The position numbers were made by a program, and so were the translations under genes. Shown here piece by piece: positions 32,725 through 43,339 of a stretch of DNA of 64,000 bases. The notes below the pieces were generated by a model. It ran no database searches. It was not told where the DNA came from and saw only the letters and a list, made by a program, of their open reading frames with translations. How positions within the stretch are numbered: position 1 is the stretch's first letter; each line of letters starts with the position of its first letter. The DNA lies in assembly GCF_000003815.2 (NCBI RefSeq), contig NC_049985.1, positions 2,736,970-2,800,969 of the forward strand. Direction: 5' to 3'. The stretch comes from Branchiostoma floridae. Its lineage: Eukaryota > Chordata > Leptocardii > Amphioxiformes > Branchiostomatidae.

Positions 32725-32860
32725 ATGAAGGCGAAATGGCTGCCGCCTGAGCAAAGTCGGAAGCTAGTCGCGGTTGTTTTTGTCGTGTTTCTGGTGATGT
32801 TTGCGATACGCCGGGGTCTCTACCAGAGCCTACACTTCAAGCACAGACTCATACACCCAG
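32710..32860 (+). CDS. NAXD: NAXD exon 1 (start and membrane anchor)
   Basis: Two in-frame ATGs, at 32710 and 32725, both with G at -3. The second gives [20 protein letters not shown] and a single hydrophobic segment followed by Arg-Arg. The first sits inside the TCTCGCGAGA promoter motif, so 32725 is the likelier start. Donor GTAGAT, phase 1. Confidence 0.75.
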
Positions 32861-35800
32861 GTAGATATGTCTGGATTGTTGTTGGACGTTAGTTACAACT
32901 TGTTTCATCTGCACGTTTTTTGTGTTGCTGATTGTGCAGTTTCCACAGAAAACGTCCTCCCGAAGAAAGGGGGCGGGGCAGTTAGGAGCAAGGATTTGAT
33001 GCTAAATCTAACCGCAACTCAGTTCATATCTTTCCCCGATCGTTTTTATATCACCACTACCAAATGTGCGCCAACTTTTATAGGTTGTCACATTTTGTAT
33101 CCACCTCAAAAGTTCTGTTTAAATCATTGTTTTCTTTTAGTGTCTTACTATTAGTAGGCTCTGAGATCTATAGAATGAGGGGGTTCATGGTTCCGACTGA
33201 GCATGCACAGCGAAGTGTTTTGTGGGTCACAGGTGAAGGCCCCTAACTTGTAAACAGTTCTTGTCTAGATAGTGCTTTGAACATGTGAGCAATTATATGG
33301 CCTCCATTGGTCAGTTTGCATAACAGTGTCTTAGATATGTTTTGTTTATGTCTCAGTGGCCTTCAACTTTGACGATATGACTAACAATACACCACACACT
33401 GTGCATGTGCAGTTAGAGCTGTAAAACTAATTAGAGTAGTAATACTGTCTTACTCATGGTAATGGAATTGTGATCAAGAAGTTACAATACAGCATATGAT
33501 TTGCTGTACAACGAATTTATAGTTGGCTAAAAGTTACTGTAGCTTTCTCTTCATTGTTTTTCATTTCGCAGACTGTGAAATATTGTTATGATGAGTAGAT
33601 TTTACAGTTACATTCTGTGTGTTTTTCAGGAGTGATAAGTATGAGCACAGACAGCAGAGGTGAGCTGCTGGAGATGGTACGGTCCATCGTGCCTCCGCTC
33701 ACTTACGACAGTCACAAGGGGCAGGCTGGCAGAGTGGGGGTGGTGGGGGGCTGTCAGGAGTAAGTTCATATCACCTCATGTTGTAGTGTAAAGTAGGCGG
33801 ACTTATTCCGCAAGCTGCTGACATCTGGAGCTGCATAGTTCCATTTTAGAACTTATATTCTGCCTGTCATCCAATAAAAGATGTCAGTAGCTTGAGAAAT
33901 GAGTCTGCTCCACTTAACGTCATTTTATATTGCCTGTACTAGACTTTTGGTATGCTGAAGTGACCGTGCTTCTGGACTAGTGGATAACATCCTGGCAGTT
34001 GTTACTTCCTGTTTGTAAAAAGTTTGGAAATCAAACATTGCTTATTGCACTTGTTGTAAATGACTAAGAAAGAGTAGAGGAATTTCCCTTCTATTAGTTC
34101 TAATACCTGTTACTGGACTGTTTACTGATGGTACATGTATCTGATTCTGTTCTTCTTACTCAAGGAAGTGAACAACTACTTCCTTGTAAAATATTAACTC
34201 AGCCAATAATCTCTGTACTTTCTGCAGGTACACTGGTGCTCCTTACTTTGCTGGGATTGCTGCACTGAAGTCTGTGAGTTTAACATTTACTTTAGTTTGA
34301 ATGTAATTCTATAGGCTTTGATACACAACCTACAGTAACTTGAAATATTTGTCTTTTTTTATTTCTCCAAATGAGGAGATAAAACTTTGACTTGAGGAGT
34401 GAAGCCTGAATATTTAGAAAAGTTATTCCTGTCCTATATGCCAGGGAGCAGACCTGTCCCATATCTTCTGTACCAGTGATGCTGCAACTGTCATCAAGTC
34501 CTACAGTCCTGAGCTGATCGTACATCCACTTTTGTGAGTAGAGCCTTACATACTAGACCGAGGTACAATGTATGTAGATTGAATGAACTGTATATACATT
34601 TCTGCAGTTTACCCACAATGATCGGAAAGATATTCAAAAAGGAATTATTGCTCACGAATGCAGTGATCACAAGTGATTCACAACTGTGTTTTGTACACTA
34701 ACACAGTGTCTCTGCTGCTGCTGTTTGATTTCCTATAATGTTGTTCCACCTTGTATCTCATTTTTGTCATCTTTCCGTCTTGGGAGACAATGGAATTTTG
34801 CACCATGGTCTTATTAGATACATTATATTTTATAACTACCTTATACAAAGAGAGAACCATGACATGCTGTATTCCTTTATAAGGCCTCTCAACATGAAGA
34901 TGTAATCAAGATAGGGTGCATGCATTTTCTTTTTTCCATGTGTGAGGTTTTATGTTGTTCCTGTCTACAGAGACAAGCAGACTGAGTTAGCTGAGATCTC
35001 CACCTGGATGGAGAGACTGCACAGTCTGGTTGTAGGGCCTGGCATGTGTAATCAAATACTGGACACTATTGTTAAAAAACTTATAACTTTATGTGTTTTG
35101 TTTTTTGCTGCAGAGACAAGCAGACTGCCGTAGCTGAGATCTCCACCTGGATGGAGAGACTGCACAGTCTGGTGGTGGGGCCTGGCATGTGTAATCAAAT
35201 ACTGGACACTACTGTTAAAAAACTTGTAACTTTATGTGTGTTGTTTTTGTCTACAGAGACAAGCAGACTGCCGTAGCTGAGATCTCCACCTGGATGGAGA
35301 GACTGCACAGTCTGGTGGTGGGGCCTGGCATGTGTAATCAAATACTAGACACTACTGCTAAAAAACTTATAACTTTATGTGTGTTGTTTTTGTCTACAGA
35401 GACAAGCAGACTGCCGTAGCTGAGATCTCTGTCTGGATGGAGAGACTGCACAGTCTGGTGGTGGGGCCTGGCATGTGTAATTAAATACTGGATACCACTG
35501 CTGTTAAACTCTGTTGTTACTGTCCTCAGAGACAAGCAGACTGCCGTAGCTGAGATCTCTACCTGGATGGAGAGACTGCACAGTCTGGTGGTGGGGCCTG
35601 GCATGGGGAGGGAGCAAAACATCATGGACAATGTCAAGGTGGGGCAGGGTTATCTGTTGCACTCATTGTCAATCTTCAATTTATATTCATTAAATCAACA
35701 TTGCAGATTTACCCAAGCAGTAGTATCTCTGAATCCTGTTGATATTACAGATCGAAGTAAAATCACATTACATATTAACAAGACACAGTAGGGAAGACAT

Positions 35801-38523
35801 GTTTATCGTTTTTTCATGTTTTTCATGTTTATCTGTTCATTGGCTGACTGACTTGGCTGTAGTGTAACATGCCAGAGGCTATCATAAAAATCTAGGCTTG
35901 CTGACAAGGATGTAATAAACTCACTACATGTCTAAAGTAAGGAATTCAAACTGATACTGACAACATAAATGGAGTAAGCTTAAAAATGCTTTCAAATGGC
36001 ATCCACCATTCTTTGTCAACTCTGATCATCACATGACATGAGGGTGTTGTATATTGGGGAAAGATGGTGGCAGCCTTGGTCACAGTTTAAGGATGGGGAG
36101 CAGGATCTGACGTGCACTGCCTTTCTGACCCCTTTCACATGCAGTTATCTTCTCTTATTATTTCAGGGAGTCATTGCAAAAGCTCGACAGCTGTCCATTC
36201 CTGTGGTCATTGATGCAGTAAGTATTGCCCATGTTGGTAGTGCAAACTTAAGCTGTTTGGAGCAAATTGATGTTATATGTTAAAAGCTAGAGGTTCACAT
36301 CACAGATGGCTGACTAAGCTTTGAACCACCTATTTTGTAAACAGGAAACAGAATTTTTACTAAACATTACTCTATGGCATGCCAGAAATATACAATGGTC
36401 TTTGCAAACAAGGCAAGATTATATTGTGCTTATAGACCTAAATGGACTTTGAAATCCCTGAAAGTTGATACTGCTTTCCATACTGAAGCCCCACCTAGCA
36501 GGTTGTACTGGTAAGGCAGGAATGGTTAGCTCTGGATGGCATATTCAGCACCATAGTCAGCACCAGACTTATGGTGCAGTGTTAGAAACGAAGTACTTTA
36601 CTACAAATTAAACGGATTGCTCAAAATAAGCCACATAACAAATAGCATAGTTAGCACCACGAGAAAGCATAATCAGCACCATGGAAAGCATAATCAGCAC
36701 CATGGAAAGCATAAGCAGCACCATGGAAAGCATAATCAGCACCATGGAAAGCATAATCAGCACCATGGAAAGCATAATCAGCACCATGGAAAGCATAATC
36801 AGCACCATGGAAAGCACAATCAGCACCATGGAAAGCATAATCAACACCATGGAAAGCATAATCAGCAGCATGGATATCATAATCAGCACCATGGAACCAT
36901 GGAAAGCATGATCAGCACCATGGAAAGCATAATGAAAATCATGGCAAGCAAAATCAGAACCATGGTCAATTCCAGACTCATGGTACAGTTGCCATAGCAG
37001 ATCAATGTTTTGTTCTTTGTGTCCCAGGATGGTCTGTGGCTGGTGACGATCAGTCCTGAAGTCATCACAGGGTACAGCAAGGCCATCCTCACCCCCAACA
37101 TTGTGGAGTTCAACAGGCTATTCCAGGCTATGGTCAGTAGACTGGACTGATATATAACTTAATAACTATATGTAGTGTATGATAACCACTACTCACCTGT
37201 TAGGCTTAGGTCACATTTACAAGCTGGGGTCCAACCGGACTGCTAGTGAATGATAACCTCTACACACCTGTTAGCTTTTACTGTGCTTTCTTTAGTTATA
37301 ATTGTACCAGCTGTTTACTAGTCAGAGAGCTATGACATTACTTTGAACAAAGAGGAAATTAATAGCAAGTTGCACTGACCAACATGTCTAGAAGTTGATA
37401 AATATCTTAAATGCTGTGAGTCATATCTTTGGTCTCTCTTAGGACTTTCTTATAGTGAGTTTTATTATAGCACCTAGCATTACTGTTGTAGTAAGCTTAC
37501 CTGAGTTAGGACTTAGTGTATCAGACCAGCAACAGTGTAACACTTTGTCTTCGCAGCTTGGGAAGCAGCCAGAGAAAAACTCCTCCACAGAAAATGTGAA
37601 GCAGCTGAGCCAGGCTATGGGAAACCTGACCATCGTGCAGAAGGGCCAGACTGATGTTATATCTAACGGGGACAAAGGTACAGTTTCTGACAGAAAGTAG
37701 ATCTTTCTCTAGAATACAAAGTACTCCATGTTTTCCCAGTTTGTCATAAGTGTGGTACCAACTGAGGCAAGGATTGCCATGCTGCTCCTGACATTTCCAA
37801 TGGCCACAACGATACCTGCATCCCTACAATTGTCTTATCAGACATAGGGATGCCACCTGCTTGCATATTTGGAAAATCTGCAGTATTTATGAAAGTTGCA
37901 AGGTGGCATCATTGTATTGTAGTCCCTAGTTCTTGCAGCTGAAACAAAAGACAGCAGGGAGACATCCTATCAGGAGCCAAGGGGGTGTTTCAAAATAATT
38001 TAGACGTAGAAGATTGATGGACCTGCAATACTTTAAAATATTACAAGGGGGCATTGTTGCACTATTCTCAGTTCTTGTAGCTGAAGCGGTAGGCAGCCCT
38101 TGGCACCTTGCAGAGCAGGGGGACAGGGAGACATCCTATCCAGAGCCATGGGGGTGTTTCAAAATAATGTAGACAAAGGTTAATGGACCTGCAGTACATG
38201 TATATGTCACAAGATGGCATTGTTGCACTGTTGTGTTGTCCTCAGTTCTTGTAGCTGAAGCGGTAGGCAGCCCTTGCAGAGCAGGGGGACAGGGGGACAT
38301 CCTATCATGACCTATGGGGGTGTTTCAAAATGATGGTTGATGATCATGCAATACAAGTAGATGTCACAAGATGGCATTGTTGCACTGTTGTGTTGTTCTT
38401 AGTTCTTGTAGCTGAAGCAGTGGGCAGCCCTTGCAGAGCAGGGGGACAGGGGGACATCCTATCTGGAGCCATGGGGGTGTTCGCCTTCTGGGGGCAAGAT
38501 GCTGTGAGAAGAGGAGTGGACAA
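32710..38523 (+). CDS. NAXD: ATP-dependent (S)-NAD(P)H-hydrate dehydratase, 3'-incomplete
   Basis: Exons: 32710(or 32725)-32860, 33630-33759, 34228-34273, 34445-34533, 35530-35638, 36167-36217, 37028-37132, 37557-37677, 38403-38523; all GT-AG and in phase, about 302 codons from 32725. The family enzyme uses ATP to dehydrate S-NADHX and S-NADPHX back to NAD(P)H, working with the epimerase NAXE in metabolite repair. The N-terminus is a hydrophobic anchor ([19 protein letters not shown]), as in the vertebrate long form, suggesting organelle or membrane targeting. The ribokinase-like fold is marked by [81 protein letters not shown] and [10 protein letters not shown] (catalytic GxGD Asp). The last about 50 residues were not found. 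Exons 5 and 9 each carry truncated upstream tandem copies. Confidence 0.92.
33630..33759 (+). CDS. NAXD: NAXD exon 2
   Basis: 130 nt after a TTTTTCAG acceptor. Encodes [20 protein letters not shown], then the glycine-rich [15 protein letters not shown] that opens the kinase-like domain. Consensus donor GTAAGT, phase 2. Confidence 0.92.
34228..34273 (+). CDS. NAXD: NAXD exon 3
   Basis: 46 nt encoding [15 protein letters not shown] after the split Glu codon; donor GTGAGT, phase 0. YTGAPYFA is near-invariant in the family. Confidence 0.92.
34445..34533 (+). CDS. NAXD: NAXD exon 4
   Basis: 89 nt: [20 protein letters not shown], then SPELIVHPL and a split Leu codon completed by the A that starts exon 5. 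Donor GTGAGT, phase 2. Confidence 0.92.
34971..35529 (+). repeat. Four truncated tandem copies of NAXD exon 5 with acceptors
   Basis: The acceptor-exon start AG/AGACAAGCAGACTG recurs at 34971, 35114, 35257 and 35400 (spacing exactly 143 bp), then at 35530 for the intact exon (130 bp on). Each truncated copy has about 77 bp of exon ([20 protein letters not shown] to GPGM) and breaks at GGCATGT/GTAATC into an intron-like tail and the next acceptor. Near-identity between copies implies recent expansion. Copy 1 differs (TEL instead of TAV). Confidence 0.93.
35530..35638 (+). CDS. NAXD: NAXD exon 5 (intact last copy)
   Basis: 109 nt: [35 protein letters not shown], donor GTGGGG, phase 0. It is the only one of the five copies that includes the GPGMGR...NVK segment required to join exon 6. 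Confidence 0.93.
36167..36217 (+). CDS. NAXD: NAXD exon 6
   Basis: 51 nt, phase 0 to phase 0: [17 protein letters not shown], continuing into DGLWL in exon 7. Acceptor TTATTTCAG, donor GTAAGT. Confidence 0.92.
36655..36965 (+). repeat. 21-bp minisatellite in NAXD intron 6
   Basis: About 14 tandem copies of CAGCACCATGGAAAGCATAAT, with end copies diverging (AACCATGG, AAAATCATGG). The unit is a multiple of three, so it stays open in both strands as spurious peptides. I see no sign that it is translated. Confidence 0.9.
37028..37132 (+). CDS. NAXD: NAXD exon 7
   Basis: 105 nt: [35 protein letters not shown]. The TPN-x-x-E-F motif belongs to the ATP/substrate site of the family. Donor GTCAGT, phase 0. 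Confidence 0.93.
37557..37677 (+). CDS. NAXD: NAXD exon 8
   Basis: 121 nt: [40 protein letters not shown], phase 0 to phase 1. The first half is a variable linker and the second is conserved. Donor GTACAG. Confidence 0.9.
37930..38335 (+). repeat. Three truncated tandem copies of NAXD exon 9
   Basis: Exon-start TTCTTGTAGCTGAAGC-like sequences follow an AG at 37930, 38072 and 38246, before the intact copy at 38403 (spacings 142, 174 and 157 bp). Each runs through the GxGD-encoding region to GGGGGTGTTTC and then breaks to AAAATAAT-type intron sequence. The copies carry substitutions and small indels, so they look older than the exon 5 array. Confidence 0.88.
38403..38523 (+). CDS. NAXD: NAXD exon 9 (catalytic GxGD)
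   Basis: 121 nt: [40 protein letters not shown]. Contains the AGGQGD catalytic motif. Donor GTAGGT, phase 2; without splicing, TAG would follow at once. The next exon was not located downstream. Confidence 0.9.
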
Positions 38524-40073
38524 GTAGGTGTTTTTATTCTTCTCATTTTCATATTCCCCTATCTGAGAAGTAGAACAGCCCAAGAGGTCTGGACATCTTT
38601 ATGTTATGGACCAAACCATTTCTGTGAGAGGGATGGTGTGAATAGTGGACGAACCAATGAGAAGGTTGGAAAAAAGTTGTTGGTTTGGAGATACTGATGA
38701 TAGGTTTCATGAAGGCATATATTATTTTTGTACGGTTATGTCTCTTTGATTCTTTGAGCCTGTCTGATTCTGTTGAAACAGACCACCTGTTGGAATAGCC
38801 AAGATTTCATTGGTCCCGAGTAGTCTTCTTTGGCAAGTTTGACAGTGCTTTCCTTGGTGTGAAGGGAACATGCATTCAACCATGATGAATGTCTAGTTAT
38901 GCAGAATATCCCATCTTGAGTCTACTATCGTAGTACACTTGTACAGAAGCAGATTTTCTTGTTTGTATATTTTATCTACCTAAGATTCACCACAAAATGA
39001 GGCTTTAACAGCCACTCAAATATTTTGCGTTACTGTACTCGATTGCAATTTGGATGTTTGTTCACCTTTGACTTCAAAAGTTGTTAATTATGGTCGTATG
39101 CTGCAGCAAGCATCATACGAGGGAATTGTAACACGAGAGTGGTGGCGGCAGCGAACGCACGCAAGATCACACGAGACTTTTCTGCCCAGCCACATGTGCG
39201 AACTTGTGAGTGGGAAAGCCAGAACTCAGATCTCGATACGTGGAGACGGACGCTCACGATACTATGCTTAGCTAGTTTGTTTGGCTAGTTAGCCTGGACT
39301 GTCAATGGTAGCGACTTTTGAATCAAGTGCAAAACACGTATACTGTATAATCAGCTCTCACCCTGGCTTAGACATTCGTAGCAATGGTTTATTGAGTGCT
39401 GAGTACATATGATTCACATTGTCACATCAGTAGCAACACTTATACATAGTCATGCGTTGAATTGCGGTACGGACATTACATACTAGTACAGTAGTTGAAA
39501 GTCATCAATTAGAGCAACATCAAGAATAAAAGATATATGCATCTGAAATTAACTACTGTAATTCCTGATTTTTTTGCTTGTACTTTTCACGGTTTTCACT
39601 GTGACGACTGTAACGTGAACTTATCATTACAGATAAAAAATAATTCACAGACTTTTTTTATACGCACCTGCTGCCATCGTGAACATTAAGTTCCGAGAAC
39701 AAGTTAAATTTTCTCAGACCGTGAAAGTTTGGTACCGAGAAGACAAAGTGAATTACAGTATTCCTAATAACATCGACATTCCTTATAAGAATGAAGGTGA
39801 AGGTGAAGTAGAAACATTGGGCTGCCATAACGGGAAAACTAACATGTTCATCTCTCCAAGAAACAAACTGGGGGGATTATATCAGGTTTTATACTGAAAC
39901 CATCCCTCTTCCCATCCTGACGGCTCTGATTGTAAAACTCCTGAGGGCTTGTTTTAACGGCGGAACTAGGAATAATCTGACAAATTGCAGCTTCTTTCTG
40001 GGTGTTTTGAAGTGATCCTGTGATTCGTCTAAGTCAGTATTAATGCTTATATTACAACAGATAGGTGGGGTTT
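38524..40073. other. Region downstream of NAXD exon 9
   Basis: Searched by eye for the conserved NAXD C-terminus (GACSLTR-like and HGRSTTTxDMI-like blocks) and found none. Two open frames of 72-73 codons (39050, 39679) are unrecognised. Confidence 0.4.
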
Positions 40074-40078
40074 ATTAC

Positions 40079-40433
40079 CAGGGCTCGAAATACTGTTTTC
40101 TGCATACCTGCACTGGTGCAGGTAACATTGAAAATTACCTGCACCAGACAAATTTTACCTGCACCACTCTGAATTTAGGAAGTATAGATTATACTAATTT
40201 AATTTAATTAAAAGTTGTTCAGGAACCATGGCTATTTTTGTCTTTTATACTTTATAGGTGGTAACATTCAATGCAGCCAATGACAATCCACATACACTTA
40301 CATCATATGGCATTTATGTATAAACCCAGTACATGGACCAGTGCAGGTTAGGTGCAGGTAGACACCAGAAATACCTGCACAGCTCCATTTCACCTGCACT
40401 AACCTGCATATGCAGGTGGTATTTCGAGCCCTG
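40079..40433. mobile_element. hAT-like MITE (355 bp)
   Basis: Perfect 15-bp terminal inverted repeats CAGGGCTCGAAATAC, with ATTAC directly repeated outside both ends (40074-40078 and 40434-40438). The interior has many CTGCAGGTxACCTGCAC-type palindromes. Terminal CAGGG suggests hAT, though the visible flank repeat is 5 rather than 8 bp. Confidence 0.8.
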
Positions 40434-40439
40434 ATTACG

Positions 40440-41940
40440 CATTGTGATTCCCTTCCCGCTTCTTTGGAAATTAAGACTGTCAGATTTATCTGTAACTACA
40501 TGTATTACTGGCTTGATGTAATATTGCTTTTTGTGTTGCTCGAGGGCACGGCCATGTGTTCTAGAGGGATATACCTCTATCAGGCATATTCTTTACTGTC
40601 CCTCAGAGATATGTGAAATAGCATCGGTAAGTCAGGGAATAGAGTGTAGTGATAATAGAATATTATGAATGGGCAGGATGAAAACTCAAAGGACTTTTGT
40701 GGTGATTCATGATTTGTGTCTATTTTTGTATTGCGTAGTGGATGGATGTGGTTATTGGTTGATGTGTATCTGTTGTCTGCAACTATGAGATATATGTGCA
40801 GCAAACTGCGAAAGTCAATGCCTCAGGTATCCTGTAGTAAACTCTAAAGAGCAATGAAACTAGCATAGAGAAATGTTTTGATGAAAGTTTCAGAATGTTG
40901 AGCGAGGGATAATTCATCTTAATTCATCTTAGTGTATTATTGCAGCCAGTAAGTACCAAATCTGAGTAATGAGGCTGTTTTATGTTCTCGAGGCACTTCC
41001 TCAAACACGGGATCCTCATTTTATGCCCCTTCTGAAAGACAAATGCAATCCCTTACAACATGTCCGATGCGAGCCGATCCTGGGATGAAACTCGGGCCCA
41101 CGGATCCATGGAACTGGATCCTGATGGCCACTTATCAGGGTTGCTTATCCACTAAGCCACAGAGACATGCATGAAAAGATGTCATATGTTTCTAGACAAA
41201 CTCGTTCAAGTGAATACCTCTGCATAATTATCGCCTGGCCATTGTGGCCACTTTCTGGTAGTCTTTTTACTTAGAGTCAAGAAGCAAGCATTAAGAATTA
41301 TTCGGTGGGTCAACTACTCTCTTCACAGCCAGGGGCTCAATTGTAAGGAGCTTACAATAGGCGGGGCTAAGGGTCTGGAGGAGCTGCAGTTCGGCACTAA
41401 CTCAACTGACCTCAATATGTCAGCAATTGCCCCATGTGTGGCCAAAGGACTGGGAAGGGAAGGCCCCTTCTCTTCGATAGTTGCGGTGTGTTCTTTAACA
41501 TGCCCAAGGTGTTACTGCCGTTGAACACAGGACCTCCTCATTTCACCTGAGTGAAGTGAGGAAAGTTGTACATCCCATTCATAGTGACACCTAGGGCCCT
41601 TTCCGTCAAATTCTTTGAGTGGGCATGATAGGTAGGTTTGATTGTATGCCATTTCTAACTTGGCCCATGTATTCTTAGTGAAAAGCTCCGACTGAAAGTG
41701 GCAATATATGATGCATCTCTCTTAAGTTTCAGTTCTAGCTAATCAGTTCCAGTCTTGCGGCCCACCTGGGAGCCAGGTGTTCAGTTTTAAGGGCCAGGGA
41801 CGTCCGTCTTCCCCCGTCACACACACTCCGCCTTACAGCAGATGTTGCCTGTATCAAATTAAGCCCATAAATATATAGGAGAGGAGAGACACTTGTTAGA
41901 GCCTGGTGCTTTATCATGTGAGGAGTGAGCGAACAGCAGA
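40440..41940. other. Intergenic, SINE fragments only
   Basis: Apart from the tRNA-like SINE at 41063-41170 and a block at 41310-41350 (CAACTACTCTCTTCACAGCC) that resembles 61535-61575, nothing is recognised. Confidence 0.35.
41063..41170 (-). mobile_element. tRNA-like SINE head
   Basis: Minus strand has TGGCTTAGTGGATAAGC (A-box-like) and CCGAGTTTCATCCCAGG (B-box-like) about 60 bp apart. No intact cloverleaf, so SINE or tRNA relic rather than a tRNA gene. Confidence 0.5.
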
Positions 41941-42830
41941 TGGGGCTCATCATTACAAACTGCTGGGACTTCTGCCAAGTTTGAGTCTATGATGGCTGGC
42001 AGAAAAAGAATTATTCACTGTTTTGTGGTTGTTTTAGTGAAACATGCTGTGTCGAGTGTAAAACAAGGTGACGATAATGATGTGACTTTTTGTGTGGAGA
42101 TAACTTCCCACAAGTTAATGTGGTTCATCATTACAAACTGCTGGGACTTCTGCTAAGTTTGAGTCTATGAGGATGGGCAGGAAGGATTCCATTCACTGTT
42201 TTGTGGTAGAGTCAAGAGGCACAACCCTTTTTTCACAACCCAATTCTGTGTCACCAAGGTTTTGGTGGACTTATGCGATTGGCGGGCAATTATGCCTGGT
42301 TCACATTATACTGCCTAGTGAGATGTCGCCTGTTACAGATGTGGTCGCAAACATTACCAAGTGCTGGGACTTCTGCTAAGTTTTGATCTATGATGGCGGG
42401 CAGGAATGATTTAATTAACTGTTTTGTGGTAGAGTAAAGAGACACAATCCTTTTTTCACAACCATTTCTGTATTTATACCAACATGTCTGCGAAAGTCAC
42501 CTTCCTTAACTTAGGGCAATTCTGGCTGGTTCACATTATACTGCAGGTGAGATGTGTCTGCTTACAGATGTGGTCCCAAACTACTGGGACTTCTGCCAAG
42601 TTTAAATCTATGATAAAGGACAGGAAGGATTTCATTCACTGTTTTCTGGTAGTTTTAGTGAAACATGCTGTGTTGAGTGTAAAACTAGGTGGTTATGAAA
42701 ACGTGACCACAATATTTGGTGCATCCTTACAAACTGCTTGGAATCCTGCCAAGTATGAATCTATGATGGGTGGGCTGAGAGGGATTCATTCACTGTTTTC
42801 TGGTAAAAAGGTAGTCCCATAGGCTTTTTC
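41940..42830. repeat. Tandem array, about 150-230 bp units
   Basis: Five copies starting near 41949, 42127, 42349, 42578 and 42722: ACAAACTGCTGGGACTTCTG, AAGTTTGAGTCTATGATGG, ATTCACTGTTTTGTGGTAG. Longer units add TGGTTCACATTATACTGC and ACAGATGTGGTC. Confidence 0.85.
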
Positions 42831-42899
42831 AAGGCCATAGGTGCAGTGGGTTGTTCCACAGTGTAAAATTATGAGTGTACAGTGTTGGGATGTGTAGCC

Positions 42900-43095
42900 C
42901 ATCCCTCTTCTACTGTCACCTTTTACCTCCCCGACCAAAGTCAGGTAAACATTTTTGCACCTGGGTGGAGTGAGGAAAAGTCATGTCAAGTGCCTTTCCC
43001 AAGGGCACAACATTAGAAGCATGACAGGAGTTGAACCCAGGACCTCTGGCTTCTGGGCCAAATACCAAATCTACAGACTGAGTAACAACCTACAA
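42900..43095 (-). mobile_element. SINE-like repeat, family 2, second copy
   Basis: CACCTGGGTGGAGTGAGGAA, then TTGAACCCAGGACCTCTGG and GGGCCAAATACC; same order as at 1190-1460. The reverse complement has a GGGTTCAA B-box core. Confidence 0.5.
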
Positions 43096-43339
43096 ACTTC
43101 CTTCAGCCCATTAAATGATTACTTCTACCCTGCCACATGCAGCCTGTCCTCTAGTTTATTTGTCTTGACACCAAGTATATAAAACACACAGAGGTGATAT
43201 CAGCACCCCTTGGCGGGACCCCAGCACATCTGATCCCCACAATTAGCACCATTTACCGCCACATTAACTCCTCAACTCTCCAGCGCTGTGTCGCTTTCTG
43301 CTTAATTTACCCCTGATGGAGGAAGTGGCTGTGAATCAA

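Noticed and set aside
36608-36997. Open frames of 94-126 codons across a Met/Ile/Ser- or Gln/His-rich sequence
   Set aside because: They are translations of the 21-bp minisatellite in NAXD intron 6; the unit is a multiple of three, so long open frames arise on both strands.
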